Source of the DNA: JALZKA01 sp963721645
GTDB taxonomy: Bacteria > Actinomycetota > Thermoleophilia > Solirubrobacterales > 70-9
NCBI GenBank assembly: GCA_963721645.1
Contig: CAVRJK010000002.1
Span: 1,364,001 to 1,428,000, forward strand
Direction of reading: 5' to 3'
Length of the DNA stretch: 64,000 nt
Below are positions 44,228-51,951 of the stretch, piece after piece (positions within the stretch are counted from its first letter, which is position 1; every line of letters starts with the position of its first letter). The notes below the pieces were generated by a model. The model had not been told where the DNA came from. It did not search any database and saw only the letters and a program-made list of their open reading frames with translations. A program made the translations under genes and the position numbers.

Positions 44228-44818
44228 GTGAGCGAAGACAGTGAGAAGAGCCTCGACGAGTTGACCGTCGCGGAATTGCGCGAGCGCGCTTCCGCGCACG
44301 AGATCACTGGGCGTAGTTCGATGAGCAAGGACGAGCTCGTGCAATCTGTCAGGGATGCCGACGAGCAGGTCGCGCTCATGGAGTCGAGCGGATCGTCAAG
44401 GAGCGAGTCCTCGAGCGGCACCGCCCAGGCGTCCGCTTCGGGGAGCGCATCCAAGGCCTCCGATGACAACGAGGAGAACGTTTCCGGCATCACCGCGCCT
44501 TCGATCGGCCCGAACACGACGATCGAGCACGTCCCGCCCGACGAGCGGCTCGACATGGACAAGATTTCGGACGTAGACGCGATGGGCCTGGACAAACGTC
44601 GGCAGGTCGGCGGCAAGCGCTACGGTGCCTCGCCCGCCAAACAGGCTCTCGTTTACGGCGGCGCGCTGGCCGTGATCGCCGGCCTGGTCATCGGCGGCAA
44701 GCTCCTCGCCGACGAGCTCGATCAGCCGCCGGCCGTTCAAGAAGAGTTCGCGCCCTGGGCAGATGCTGAGCAAAAGCCTCCTGCGCCCATCGACTTCCCG
44801 CGCTCAACCGAGCAGTAG
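44228..44818 (+). CDS. Rho_N/SAP-like domain protein with one membrane helix
   Basis: 196 residues from the GTG at 44228 (MSEDSEK...). Residues about 7-45 match the Rho termination factor N-terminal fold (SLDELTVAELRERASAHEITGRSS, SKDELVQSV), which binds nucleic acid in other contexts. A Ser/Gly-rich linker and a middle segment (PPDERLDMDKISDVDAMGLDKRRQV) follow, then one hydrophobic helix (ALVYGGALAVIAGLVIGG) and an acidic tail. A membrane-tethered Rho_N domain; role unknown. An earlier ATG at 44180 is possible. Confidence 0.72.
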   Translation: MSEDSEKSLDELTVAELRERASAHEITGRSSMSKDELVQSVRDADEQVALMESSGSSRSESSSGTAQASASGSASKASDDNEENVSGITAPSIGPNTTIEHVPPDERLDMDKISDVDAMGLDKRRQVGGKRYGASPAKQALVYGGALAVIAGLVIGGKLLADELDQPPAVQEEFAPWADAEQKPPAPIDFPRSTEQ

Positions 44819-44823
44819 CGCGC

Positions 44824-45297
44824 TCATTCCGGCGCAAGGAAGCCGTTTACGGCTTTCCTCATCGCGCCAACCCACTCGCCCGGACTTCCCCGGGGAACGT
44901 CGACGATGCCCACCGGGATGTGCCAGGTCGTATGCGCTGTCGCGACCAGGTCCTGAGCCTCCGCCGAAACTGAGTGGGCGTCCAGGACGAAGCCGCGAAC
45001 GGGCGTATCGACGAGGCGCTCGAGCATGCGCTCGAGGCGCGGGCCGTTCACATCGCCGGCGCTCGATCCGGTAGCACCGCCGAGCGCCCAGACCACAACC
45101 GCGACGTCACCGACGTGCTCGAGAACCGTCCCGACCCGGTCGGGGTCGCAGACGACGCCCTGGATTCCGGCATCATCGATCCGCTGGACGCCACCGGGCG
45201 TCCTCGACGTACCGCGAACCGCCCATCCTTCACCGGCGAGTTGCGAGCCCAGCTCCGCACCGAGACAGCCGCAGCCGACGATCAGTGCCCGCGCCAA
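44824..45297 (-). CDS. Rossmann-fold NAD(P)-binding protein, short
   Basis: 157 residues. Begins RALIVGCGCLGAELGSQLAGEG, a GxGxxG dinucleotide-binding motif, followed by GTSRTPGG (an NADP-like Arg) and a VVWALGGATG strand. Shorter than full NAD-dependent epimerases and without a YxxxK motif, so it is probably not an active epimerase. Convergent with the Rho_N-like gene. Confidence 0.75.
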   Translation of the reverse strand: MARALIVGCGCLGAELGSQLAGEGWAVRGTSRTPGGVQRIDDAGIQGVVCDPDRVGTVLEHVGDVAVVVWALGGATGSSAGDVNGPRLERMLERLVDTPVRGFVLDAHSVSAEAQDLVATAHTTWHIPVGIVDVPRGSPGEWVGAMRKAVNGFLAPE

Positions 45298-45317
45298 ACG
45301 ACCCCGCCTCCCGTCAC

Positions 45318-45650
45318 CTAGACGCCGAACTCGTCCTCGAGCTCATCCAGGCGCTCGTCGTAGTTGGCGCGCGCCTTCTCGCGGATTGCGTTGTCCTCGT
45401 CTGCCATCCGGTTGGCGTCAGCCTCGGTCAGCTCGGGTGCCCCACGCCTGCGGCGGTAGGCGTTTTGAGCCTCGATCATCTGCTGGACATCCTCCATCTC
45501 GAGCATCGCCTCGGTCTCATACGAGCGCGTGGGCTTCCAGTCGAGAAGATCCGCGCCGCTTCCCGGGTACGCCCTCGCGAGGAGAACGAGCACCAAGACG
45601 AGCGCAGCGACGAGCCCGAAGGAAATGAGGATGAACTCCAAGAGGCTCAA
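45318..45650 (-). CDS. Small membrane-anchored coiled-coil protein, unknown
   Basis: About 110 residues. One N-terminal membrane helix (LLEFILISFGLVAALVLVLVLLA), then a charged helical region with MLEMEDVQQMIEAQNAYRRRRG and a C-terminal acidic helix. Start uncertain: TTG at 45650 is preferred because the ATG at 45689 would run into the divergent thiolase gene. No family recognised; the layout resembles small membrane adaptors. Confidence 0.62.
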   Translation of the reverse strand: MSLLEFILISFGLVAALVLVLVLLARAYPGSGADLLDWKPTRSYETEAMLEMEDVQQMIEAQNAYRRRRGAPELTEADANRMADEDNAIREKARANYDERLDELEDEFGV

Positions 45651-45676
45651 GACGTTAGCTGCGAGAATCCCCGCCC

Positions 45677-46885
45677 GTGCCAGACGCATTCATCATCGAC
45701 GGGGTCCGGACGCCCATTGGACGCTATGGCGGCGCGCTCGCTCACGTCCGCCCCGACGACCTCGGCGCGCGCGCGATCGAAGCCGTGGTCGAGCGCTCCG
45801 GGTTGCGGCCGGAGCAGGTCTCGGACGTGTATTGGGGCGCAGCCAACCAGTCGGGTGAGGACAACCGCGACGCCGCACGGATGTGCAGCCTCCTTGCGGG
45901 ATTGCCCGTAGAGGTGCCCGGCGTCACGGTGAACCGCCTCTGTGCCAGCGGCCTCGAAGCGGTCAACTCCGCCTCGCGAGCCATCCGACTCGGAGAGGGC
46001 GACCTCTACCTGGCCGGCGGCGCCGAGTCGATGAGCCGGGCGCCATGGGTCGTGCCGAAGCCGCTCAAGGGCCTCCCGCGCGGACCCGAGACGATGCACG
46101 ACACCGCCCTTGGCTGGCGACTTATCAACCCCCGGATGGCCGAGATGCACTCGACCGAATCAATGGGTGAAACCGCTGAAAACGTCGCCGAGCGCCACGG
46201 CATCTCGCGCGAAGACCAGGACGCTTTTGCCCTGCAGAGCCACCAGCGCGCCGTCGCCGCGGCCGAAAGGGGCATCTTTCGCGAGGAGATCGTCGCGATC
46301 GAAGGGCCCAGTGTCAAGGGCTCACACCCCTCGACGGTCGATACGGACGAGGGTCCCCGGCCGGACGCCTCGCTCGAGAGCCTCGCGAAGCTCCGGCCGG
46401 TGTTCCGAGAGGGCGGTTCGGTCACCGCAGGAAACGCCTCGACCCTGAACGACGGCGCGGCCTGCCTCGTCATGTCCAGCGAGACCGGTGCCGCGGCCCT
46501 CGGCGCCGAGCCGTTGGCGCGGATCGTGGCCTCGGGCGTCGCGGGCGTGGATCCGGCCGTGATGGGAATCGGCCCGATTCCGGCGATCCGCAAGGCACTC
46601 GACGCAGCTGGGCTTGCCATCACGGACATCGACCGGGTGGAGATCAACGAGGCTTTCGCAGCCCAGGTCTTGGCGTGTCAGCGTGAACTGGGAATCGACA
46701 ACGACCGCCTGAACGTGAACGGCGGCGCGATCGCACTGGGGCATCCGCTTGGCTGCTCTGGGGCCCGCCTCGCATTGACCCTCGCCAGAGAACTTCGCCG
46801 CGAAGGCCTCCGGTACGGAGTCGCGGCGCTATGCGTCGGCGTCGGGCAGGGCCTCGCAACCGTGATCGAAAACCCGGCCGCATAG
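45677..46885 (+). CDS. Acetyl-CoA acyltransferase (thiolase)
   Basis: 402 residues, GTG start. Thiolase active-site residues are all visible: nucleophilic Cys in TVNRLCASGLEAV, His in NGGAIALGHPLGCSGAR and Cys in VAALCVGVGQG. Opening sequence IIDGVRTPIGRYGGALA is typical. It condenses or cleaves acyl-CoA units in fatty-acid oxidation or degradation of aromatic compounds. Its start region overlaps the divergent small gene's upstream region. Confidence 0.95.
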   Translation: MPDAFIIDGVRTPIGRYGGALAHVRPDDLGARAIEAVVERSGLRPEQVSDVYWGAANQSGEDNRDAARMCSLLAGLPVEVPGVTVNRLCASGLEAVNSASRAIRLGEGDLYLAGGAESMSRAPWVVPKPLKGLPRGPETMHDTALGWRLINPRMAEMHSTESMGETAENVAERHGISREDQDAFALQSHQRAVAAAERGIFREEIVAIEGPSVKGSHPSTVDTDEGPRPDASLESLAKLRPVFREGGSVTAGNASTLNDGAACLVMSSETGAAALGAEPLARIVASGVAGVDPAVMGIGPIPAIRKALDAAGLAITDIDRVEINEAFAAQVLACQRELGIDNDRLNVNGGAIALGHPLGCSGARLALTLARELRREGLRYGVAALCVGVGQGLATVIENPAA

Positions 46886-46949
46886 GCCTGGTCCAGCCCT
46901 CGCCCACGCCAAAGGGCCTGACACCGTCGAGGGTTGGTCGGGGTTCTTG

Positions 46950-47552
46950 CTACTTCGTGAAGCGGAGGTTGTTGACCAGCGCCTGCGCCTCGACCACCGC
47001 CGGACTGGGCTCGCTCCCGGTGAAGACGACGACGAGATAAGCGCGGTTTTTGCCCTCGGCCGTCGCAACCAGGATCTGCTGCTCCGCGCCGTTCTTGCCG
47101 GGCACCTTGCCCGACGCGACCGTCGCGCTCCCCGTGAGTCCACCGATCGGCGCCTTCCTCAGGTTGCGGGCTACATCGAACTCGCGGTAGGAGGAGCGAA
47201 GCCCCTTCATGACCTCGGCATGAAGCTGAGCGGCGTCTTCCGCCGGGCCGGGCGACGAGATCGCCACCCGCGCTGTTCGATCCGTACTGCGGAGCTCGAT
47301 CACGCCGGCCTTCTGATGGCGAGTCCATCCTGCGGGCATCCGCATCGAGATGCCGATGTCCTTCTCCACCCGCTTTGCTCGAAGCTCGGGGTCCGGAACC
47401 TCGATCGGGGCAGGATCGTCCACGGTCGGGGATCCTGCTTCGCCGCTCGCGAAAATCGTGACGGGTACTGCGACGAGTAGGCCGACGGACGCCATCAGGA
47501 CAATCCGGCGCCGCCAGATGGTGCGGCGGTCGGGTTTCGCCCCTGCTGACAC
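46950..47552 (-). CDS. Membrane-anchored or secreted protein, unknown
   Basis: 200 residues from the GTG at 47552. A basic N-terminus (KPDRRTIWRRR), one membrane helix (IVLMASVGLLVAVPVTIFA) and an extracellular part with strands such as GISMRMPAGWTRHQKAG, resembling lipoprotein/serine-protease-associated domains of the LpqN type only in outline. The start codon lies in the 3' arm of a perfect 14-bp hairpin, which may limit translation. A TTG at 47597 is possible, but would overlap the upstream LPXTG gene. Confidence 0.68.
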   Translation of the reverse strand: MSAGAKPDRRTIWRRRIVLMASVGLLVAVPVTIFASGEAGSPTVDDPAPIEVPDPELRAKRVEKDIGISMRMPAGWTRHQKAGVIELRSTDRTARVAISSPGPAEDAAQLHAEVMKGLRSSYREFDVARNLRKAPIGGLTGSATVASGKVPGKNGAEQQILVATAEGKNRAYLVVVFTGSEPSPAVVEAQALVNNLRFTK

Positions 47553-47576
47553 GGGCGCCGATTCGGCGCCCGTGTC
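47548..47576 (-). terminator. Perfect 14-bp hairpin between LPXTG gene and next gene
   Basis: GACACGGGCGCCGA (47548-47561) and TCGGCGCCCGTGTC (47563-47576) are exact inverted complements, 13 bases beyond the LPXTG gene's stop. On the minus strand it is followed by AGCAGGGG rather than T residues, so it may slow or end transcription, protect the mRNA end or hide the GTG start at 47552. Confidence 0.6.
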
Positions 47577-47589
47577 CCTCTTTACGGCG

Positions 47590-48963
47590 CTAGGCAACTG
47601 CCCGGCGTCTCCGATCCGTGAATGCCATGAGTCCCAGCCCGGCCGCCATCACGATTCCGCCGATGAGGCCGAGCGTGGTGAGCTCAGAACCGGTGAACGG
47701 CAGGCTCCCGGGCGAGTCGCCGGTCGGGCCTCCACCTGGGCCTCCTGGGCCCCCTGGGCCGTCAGGCGGGTCCTTGTCGCAATCCGGGTTGTCAGCGTCG
47801 GGACACTCGGGATCCGGGTCCTCGTCGCAGTCCGGGTTGTTCGGATCGGGGCACTCAGGATCCGGCGGATCCTGAGCTTCCGGCGCAACTGCGATCGACT
47901 CGGACTTGGCTGCGTCCAGATCGACGCCGACGCCGACCACGGGCAGTACCGCCGGCAGAACGTCGATTCCCAGAGCCTTACGGACGTTGTACGGCGAGTC
48001 TGCTTGCGCTCCGTTGGTGTCGTCGCCGTTGCAGACGCCGTCGATCACGGCGTCGAGCGGCGCCGGCGGGAACTCGCTGTCGATGGCGTCTTCGTCGCAG
48101 CCGAGAACACCGAGCAACCCGACCTGGTTGAGCTGCGCGACTTCGGAATCAGCGCTTGCTTCCGGCGCGCTGTCGCGACAGGCCCTGGACTCGGACTCGG
48201 AGTTGAGGGCATCGGCGTTGATGGTGTCGTCCAAGACGCCGACGTCGGCCGCCGAGGAATTGCTCGATGCCGTCTGGCACTTCTTCGTCTCCGAGATGTC
48301 ACCCTCGGACGTGAGTACGCCGGCCCCCACTGCTTCGACCGGCACGAGGAGGCCGGAGCCGCCGATGCTCGCCCTGGCGGCGCTGAACGAGTTCGTCGAG
48401 CCCTTGTCGGTCGTCTCTGAGTCGTAATCCAGGACGCTCAGGCAGATCGAGCTCGCGGTGCAGAGGTCGTCAAGGCCGTCATTGATGGGTCCGAGCGGGC
48501 CGCTCGCGGTCTCGCCCTCGCTGGTCGAAATGCCCAGCCGAATCGGGTTGCCGAGCCCAGTGACGGTGATCACGTTGACCACGCCGCTGTAATTGCCCTG
48601 TGCGTCCTGCTCGCCGCGCGACTCACCCACGGTCACGCCCAGGTCGGGTAGCAAGGGGTTGTCGACGTCGGTGTCGATGACGGCACCTTCGGCATGGGGG
48701 TTGCCTCCGTCGAGCGGTGGCTCCGTTTCCGGTCCGCCCGCTGCGGGAGTAGGTGCGGGCGCAGGGGAAGGCGCGGATCCGCCGCTCGAGCCGCCGCTTC
48801 CTCCGGCGCCACCGAGCACTCCGTCGACGGTTTCGTTGACTGTGTTCTCGACGTTTCCAAGGACGTCCCCCAGCACGCCGCCACTGGCGGCCTGCGGCAA
48901 CGCGAGCGCCATCGTAAGTAGCGCCCCCCCAATGGCCATTCCTAGCCTGGATTTACCCGACAT
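47590..48963 (-). CDS. Cell-wall-anchored LPXTG protein with acidic Cys-rich repeats
   Basis: 457 residues; GGAGG precedes the ATG at 48963. A signal peptide (LGMAIGGALLTMALALPQAASG) is followed by a Gly/Ser/Pro stretch, a long acidic central region with scattered cysteines, and near the C-terminus a repeat of the type DPECPDxxNPDCDxDP. A Pro/Gly run and the sorting signal LPFTG (about residues 421-425), a hydrophobic helix and a RRRR tail end the protein, so sortase should link it to the wall. Its promoter region carries three palindromes. Function unknown; possibly a metal-binding surface protein. Confidence 0.85.
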   Translation of the reverse strand: MSGKSRLGMAIGGALLTMALALPQAASGGVLGDVLGNVENTVNETVDGVLGGAGGSGGSSGGSAPSPAPAPTPAAGGPETEPPLDGGNPHAEGAVIDTDVDNPLLPDLGVTVGESRGEQDAQGNYSGVVNVITVTGLGNPIRLGISTSEGETASGPLGPINDGLDDLCTASSICLSVLDYDSETTDKGSTNSFSAARASIGGSGLLVPVEAVGAGVLTSEGDISETKKCQTASSNSSAADVGVLDDTINADALNSESESRACRDSAPEASADSEVAQLNQVGLLGVLGCDEDAIDSEFPPAPLDAVIDGVCNGDDTNGAQADSPYNVRKALGIDVLPAVLPVVGVGVDLDAAKSESIAVAPEAQDPPDPECPDPNNPDCDEDPDPECPDADNPDCDKDPPDGPGGPGGPGGGPTGDSPGSLPFTGSELTTLGLIGGIVMAAGLGLMAFTDRRRRAVA

Positions 48964-49024
48964 GAAGCCTCCTTTGGCTCTTTGATAGCTACCTGAATCC
49001 CGTTTCCCCAATAAAAGCCGTTAC

Positions 49025-49075
49025 TGGCTGACTCAGCCAACGTAATACCTCATTACAGGTATTGTCAAACGACAA
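49025..49075 (-). promoter_or_regulatory. Promoter and operator-like palindromes of the LPXTG gene
   Basis: On the minus strand TTGACA (49068-49063), an 18-base spacer and TACGTT (49044-49039) form a likely promoter. The spacer contains the inverted repeat AATACCT/AGGTATT (49044-49050 and 49057-49063). A 15-base perfect palindrome TGGCTGACTCAGCCA lies at 49025-49039 near the start point, and TTGTC/GACAA at 49062-49075 covers the -35 box. One or more regulators probably bind here. Confidence 0.55.
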
Positions 49076-49111
49076 CCGCAGGCTGCGATATTTATCCCTA
49101 TCAGATGAGCA

Positions 49112-49954
49112 GTGGCTTCCTGTAGCGTCACGTTCGTGGCCCCGGTTGAGGTAAGAGCGCTTGCGAGCATCGACGGGCGGATCACGCCCACGACCGAGGC
49201 CGCGCTACCCCTCCCGGACGACGGCCTCTACCGCGGCGACGGCGTCTTCGAGGTTGCGAGGCTCTACAGCGGACGTCCGTTCGCAATGGACGAGCACTGG
49301 GATCGGCTCGAGCGCTCAGCGGAGGCGATCGGACTGCCGGTCGACCGCGCTTCGCTCGAGACCGAGTTGCCGCCTCTGCTCGAAGAGGCGGGTGACGTCG
49401 ATGCGAATCTCCGCGTCATGGTCACGCGGGGCGGCCGCCGGATCCTCCTGATCGAGGAACCGTTCCCCTACGCCGACTCCGCATCCGTCGCCACCATCAC
49501 CTATCAGCCGACCGTGATACTCAACTGCGTGAAGTCCCTGAGCTACGCGGCGAACATGCACGCCACGCGGCTCGCCAAGGACCGCGGCGCCGACGAGGCA
49601 ATCTTCGTAACGCCCGACGGCGTCGTTCTCGAGGCACCTACTTCGTCCCTTTTCTGGGCAGGGACGGACGGCGTCTTGAAGACTCCCTCCCTGGACAACC
49701 CGATCCTCGACTCGATCACCCGCGACCGGGTAGTCAGGGCGCTCGACGTCGAGGAGGGGATCTACGAGCTTTCGGACCTCCAGGGCGCAACCGAGGCCTT
49801 CATGGCCTCGACGGGCCGCGAGGTGCAGCCGCTGTCGGCGATCGACGGACGCGATCTGGAGTGGCCCGGACCGCACACGACGACCGCGATGGATGCCTTC
49901 CGAAGCGCGGTCGAATCGGAGCTCGGCGCGGCGGCGCAAGGCGGCGCGCCTTGA
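49112..49954 (+). CDS. Aminotransferase class IV (PLP enzyme)
   Basis: 280 residues. Class IV layout (branched-chain aminotransferase, D-amino-acid transaminase or aminodeoxychorismate lyase group): DDGLYRGDGVFEVARLY, PLP lysine in VKSLSYAANMHATRLAKDRG, and the phosphate-binding TSSLFW and DSITRDRVV. The exact reaction is not decided by sequence. Start GTG 49112 or GTG 49136 (MAPVEV...). It overlaps the acyl-CoA dehydrogenase start by four bases, so it heads that operon. Confidence 0.88.
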   Translation: MASCSVTFVAPVEVRALASIDGRITPTTEAALPLPDDGLYRGDGVFEVARLYSGRPFAMDEHWDRLERSAEAIGLPVDRASLETELPPLLEEAGDVDANLRVMVTRGGRRILLIEEPFPYADSASVATITYQPTVILNCVKSLSYAANMHATRLAKDRGADEAIFVTPDGVVLEAPTSSLFWAGTDGVLKTPSLDNPILDSITRDRVVRALDVEEGIYELSDLQGATEAFMASTGREVQPLSAIDGRDLEWPGPHTTTAMDAFRSAVESELGAAAQGGAP

Positions 49955-51114
49955 ATCTGGAGCTCACCGACGAGCAAAAGCTGATCTCGGAAACGGCTCG
50001 CGAGTTCGTCGACAAGGAGGTTGTCGAGCGGGCGCGACAGAACGACCGCGACGAGAAATTCGACCGCGAGCTGGCTTCGAAGCTTGGTGAGATGGGCTAC
50101 CTCGGCGCCCCGGTCTCCGAGGAATACGGCGGACGCGGACTCGACTACATCGGCTACGGGCTGATCGTCGAGCAGATCGGTCGCGGTGATTCCGCGGCGC
50201 GAACCGTCGTCTCGGTGCAGACTTCACTCGTCTGCCTCTCCATCGAGAACTGGGGCACGCAAGAGCAGAAGGAACGCTGGCTTCCAAAGCTCTGCTCGGG
50301 CGAGTACCTCGGCTGCTTTGGCTTGACCGAGCCCGATACCGGCTCTGACGCCGCGAGCCTGCGGACACGCGCCGTGAAGACCGAGGGCGGCTGGAAGCTC
50401 TCGGGCCAGAAGATGTGGATCTCGCTCGGAAACCACGCCGACGTGGCGATGATCTTCGCCCAGACCGAGCCGGGGTCCGGCCCCAAGGGGCTCGCCTGCT
50501 TCCTCGTTCCAACCGATTCAGAGGGCTTCACGACTCAAGAGATCCACGGCAAGCTCGGCCTGCGCGCTTCAGACACTGCCTCGATCGCGCTCGACGACGT
50601 CGAGGTGCCGGACGACTGCATGATGGGTGAGGTCGGCGAGGGCTTCAAGGTCGCGATGACGGCGCTCGACTCGGGCCGCTATTCGGTGGCTGCCGGCTGC
50701 GTCGGCATCATCGACGGCTGCGTCGATGCCTCGGTCTCCTACGCAAAGGAACGCAAGCAGTTCGGCGTGCCGCTCGCCAGGTTCCAGCTGGTGCAGGCGC
50801 TCATCGCCGACATGGTCGTCAAGCGCGACGCCGCCCGGATGCTCGTCTGGAGAGCTGGGATCCTGAAAGACCAGGGCAAGCCCTCGACCCTCGAGACCTC
50901 CATCGCGAAGCTTTATGCGACCGAGTCGGCGATCGAGTGTGCAAACGACGCAATCCAGGTCCATGGCGGCTCCGGCTACGTCGACGACCATCCGGTCGAG
51001 CGCTACCTGCGGGACGCTCGGGTGACCACGCTTTACGAGGGCACCTCGCAGATCCAGAAGCTGATCATCGGTCGCGACGCCACCGGCATCTCGGCCTTCC
51101 TTCCGTTCGACTGA
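49951..51114 (+). CDS. Acyl-CoA dehydrogenase
   Basis: 387 residues; TTG start in the TTGA overlap with the preceding gene. FAD-dependent acyl-CoA dehydrogenase signatures: LTDEQKLISETAREFVD, GCFGLTEPDTGSDAAS, MWISLGNHADV, YAKERKQFGVPL and the end IQVHGGSGYVDDHPVERYLRDARVTTLYEGTS with the catalytic-base Glu in the YEGTS segment (short-chain type). First dehydrogenation step of beta-oxidation; butyryl-CoA-like substrates are plausible. Confidence 0.96.
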   Translation: MNLELTDEQKLISETAREFVDKEVVERARQNDRDEKFDRELASKLGEMGYLGAPVSEEYGGRGLDYIGYGLIVEQIGRGDSAARTVVSVQTSLVCLSIENWGTQEQKERWLPKLCSGEYLGCFGLTEPDTGSDAASLRTRAVKTEGGWKLSGQKMWISLGNHADVAMIFAQTEPGSGPKGLACFLVPTDSEGFTTQEIHGKLGLRASDTASIALDDVEVPDDCMMGEVGEGFKVAMTALDSGRYSVAAGCVGIIDGCVDASVSYAKERKQFGVPLARFQLVQALIADMVVKRDAARMLVWRAGILKDQGKPSTLETSIAKLYATESAIECANDAIQVHGGSGYVDDHPVERYLRDARVTTLYEGTSQIQKLIIGRDATGISAFLPFD

Positions 51115-51116
51115 CG

Positions 51117-51878
51117 ATGTCGCTGACCTCCGAGGAGCGTCACGGGCATGTTGCCCTGATCAAGCTCGATCGTCCGGAGGCCCGCAACGCGCTCTCTCCC
51201 GAGATGATGGAAGAGATCGGCACCGCGCTTGAGCGGCTCGACCACGACGACGACGTCCGCGCGATCGTGATCGCCGGGTCCGACGATGTCTTCGCTGCGG
51301 GCGCGGACATCCGAGCCTTGCGCGACCGGACCTTCGGCGAGGCGCTCTTCCACCCCACGTCCGTCTTTTGGAAGCGCGTATCCACATGCCGCACCCCCTT
51401 GATCGCGGGCGTCTCGGGCTTCGCCCTCGGCGGCGGTTGTGAGCTCGCCCTTGCGTGCGACATGATCGTCGCGTCCGAGTCGGCCGAGTTCGGCCAGCCC
51501 GAGATCACGCTGGGAATCATCCCCGGCGGAGGCGGCACCCAGCGCCTGGCCCGGGTGCTCGGAAAGCAGCGCACGATGGAGCTCGTCCTGACCGGACGGC
51601 GCTTCGACGCCAAGCAGGCGCTCAGCTGGGGCATCGTCAACAAGATCGAACGGGCATGGCTGAACGCCGCGATCGATCTCGGACGGACCGTCGCATCAGG
51701 CCCGCCGCTTGCGGCAAAGCTGGCCAAGCAGGCCGTGCTCGCCGCTGACGAGTCCGGACTCGAGGCCGGGCTCAACCAGGAGCGTCGCCTTTACGAGCTC
51801 GCGATGGCGACCGAGGACCGGGTCGAGGGGATGACCGCGTTCCTCGACAAGCGCAGGCCGGAATTCCGCGGCCGGTGA
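51117..51878 (+). CDS. Enoyl-CoA hydratase
   Basis: 253 residues from the ATG at 51117, two bases after the dehydrogenase stop. Crotonase motifs: IKLDRPEARNALSPEMMEE, GSDDVFAAGADIRAL, and both catalytic glutamates in GGGCELALACD and GQPEITLGIIPGGGGTQRL. It hydrates 2-enoyl-CoA. Contrast with the crotonase at 21402-22295, which lacks these glutamates. Confidence 0.96.
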   Translation: MSLTSEERHGHVALIKLDRPEARNALSPEMMEEIGTALERLDHDDDVRAIVIAGSDDVFAAGADIRALRDRTFGEALFHPTSVFWKRVSTCRTPLIAGVSGFALGGGCELALACDMIVASESAEFGQPEITLGIIPGGGGTQRLARVLGKQRTMELVLTGRRFDAKQALSWGIVNKIERAWLNAAIDLGRTVASGPPLAAKLAKQAVLAADESGLEAGLNQERRLYELAMATEDRVEGMTAFLDKRRPEFRGR

Positions 51879-51887
51879 GGCGGAGGG

Positions 51888-51943
51888 CCGAGGGGGCAGA
51901 CCCCTCGCGATGTTTGCGTTTTGTGAGGGGTCTGACCCCTCGG
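51888..51943. repeat. GGGGTCAGACCCC inverted-repeat element upstream of 3-hydroxyacyl-CoA dehydrogenase
   Basis: Arms 51888-51906 and 51925-51943 are inverted complements with one mismatch (G-C versus T-A), around an 18-base loop. Same plan and similar loop-right junction (TTTTGTGAGGGGTCTGACCCC) as the element at 41734-41791. It ends nine bases before the GTG start of the next gene, so it would fold in that gene's leader. Confidence 0.8.
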
Positions 51944-51951
51944 GTGGTGGC

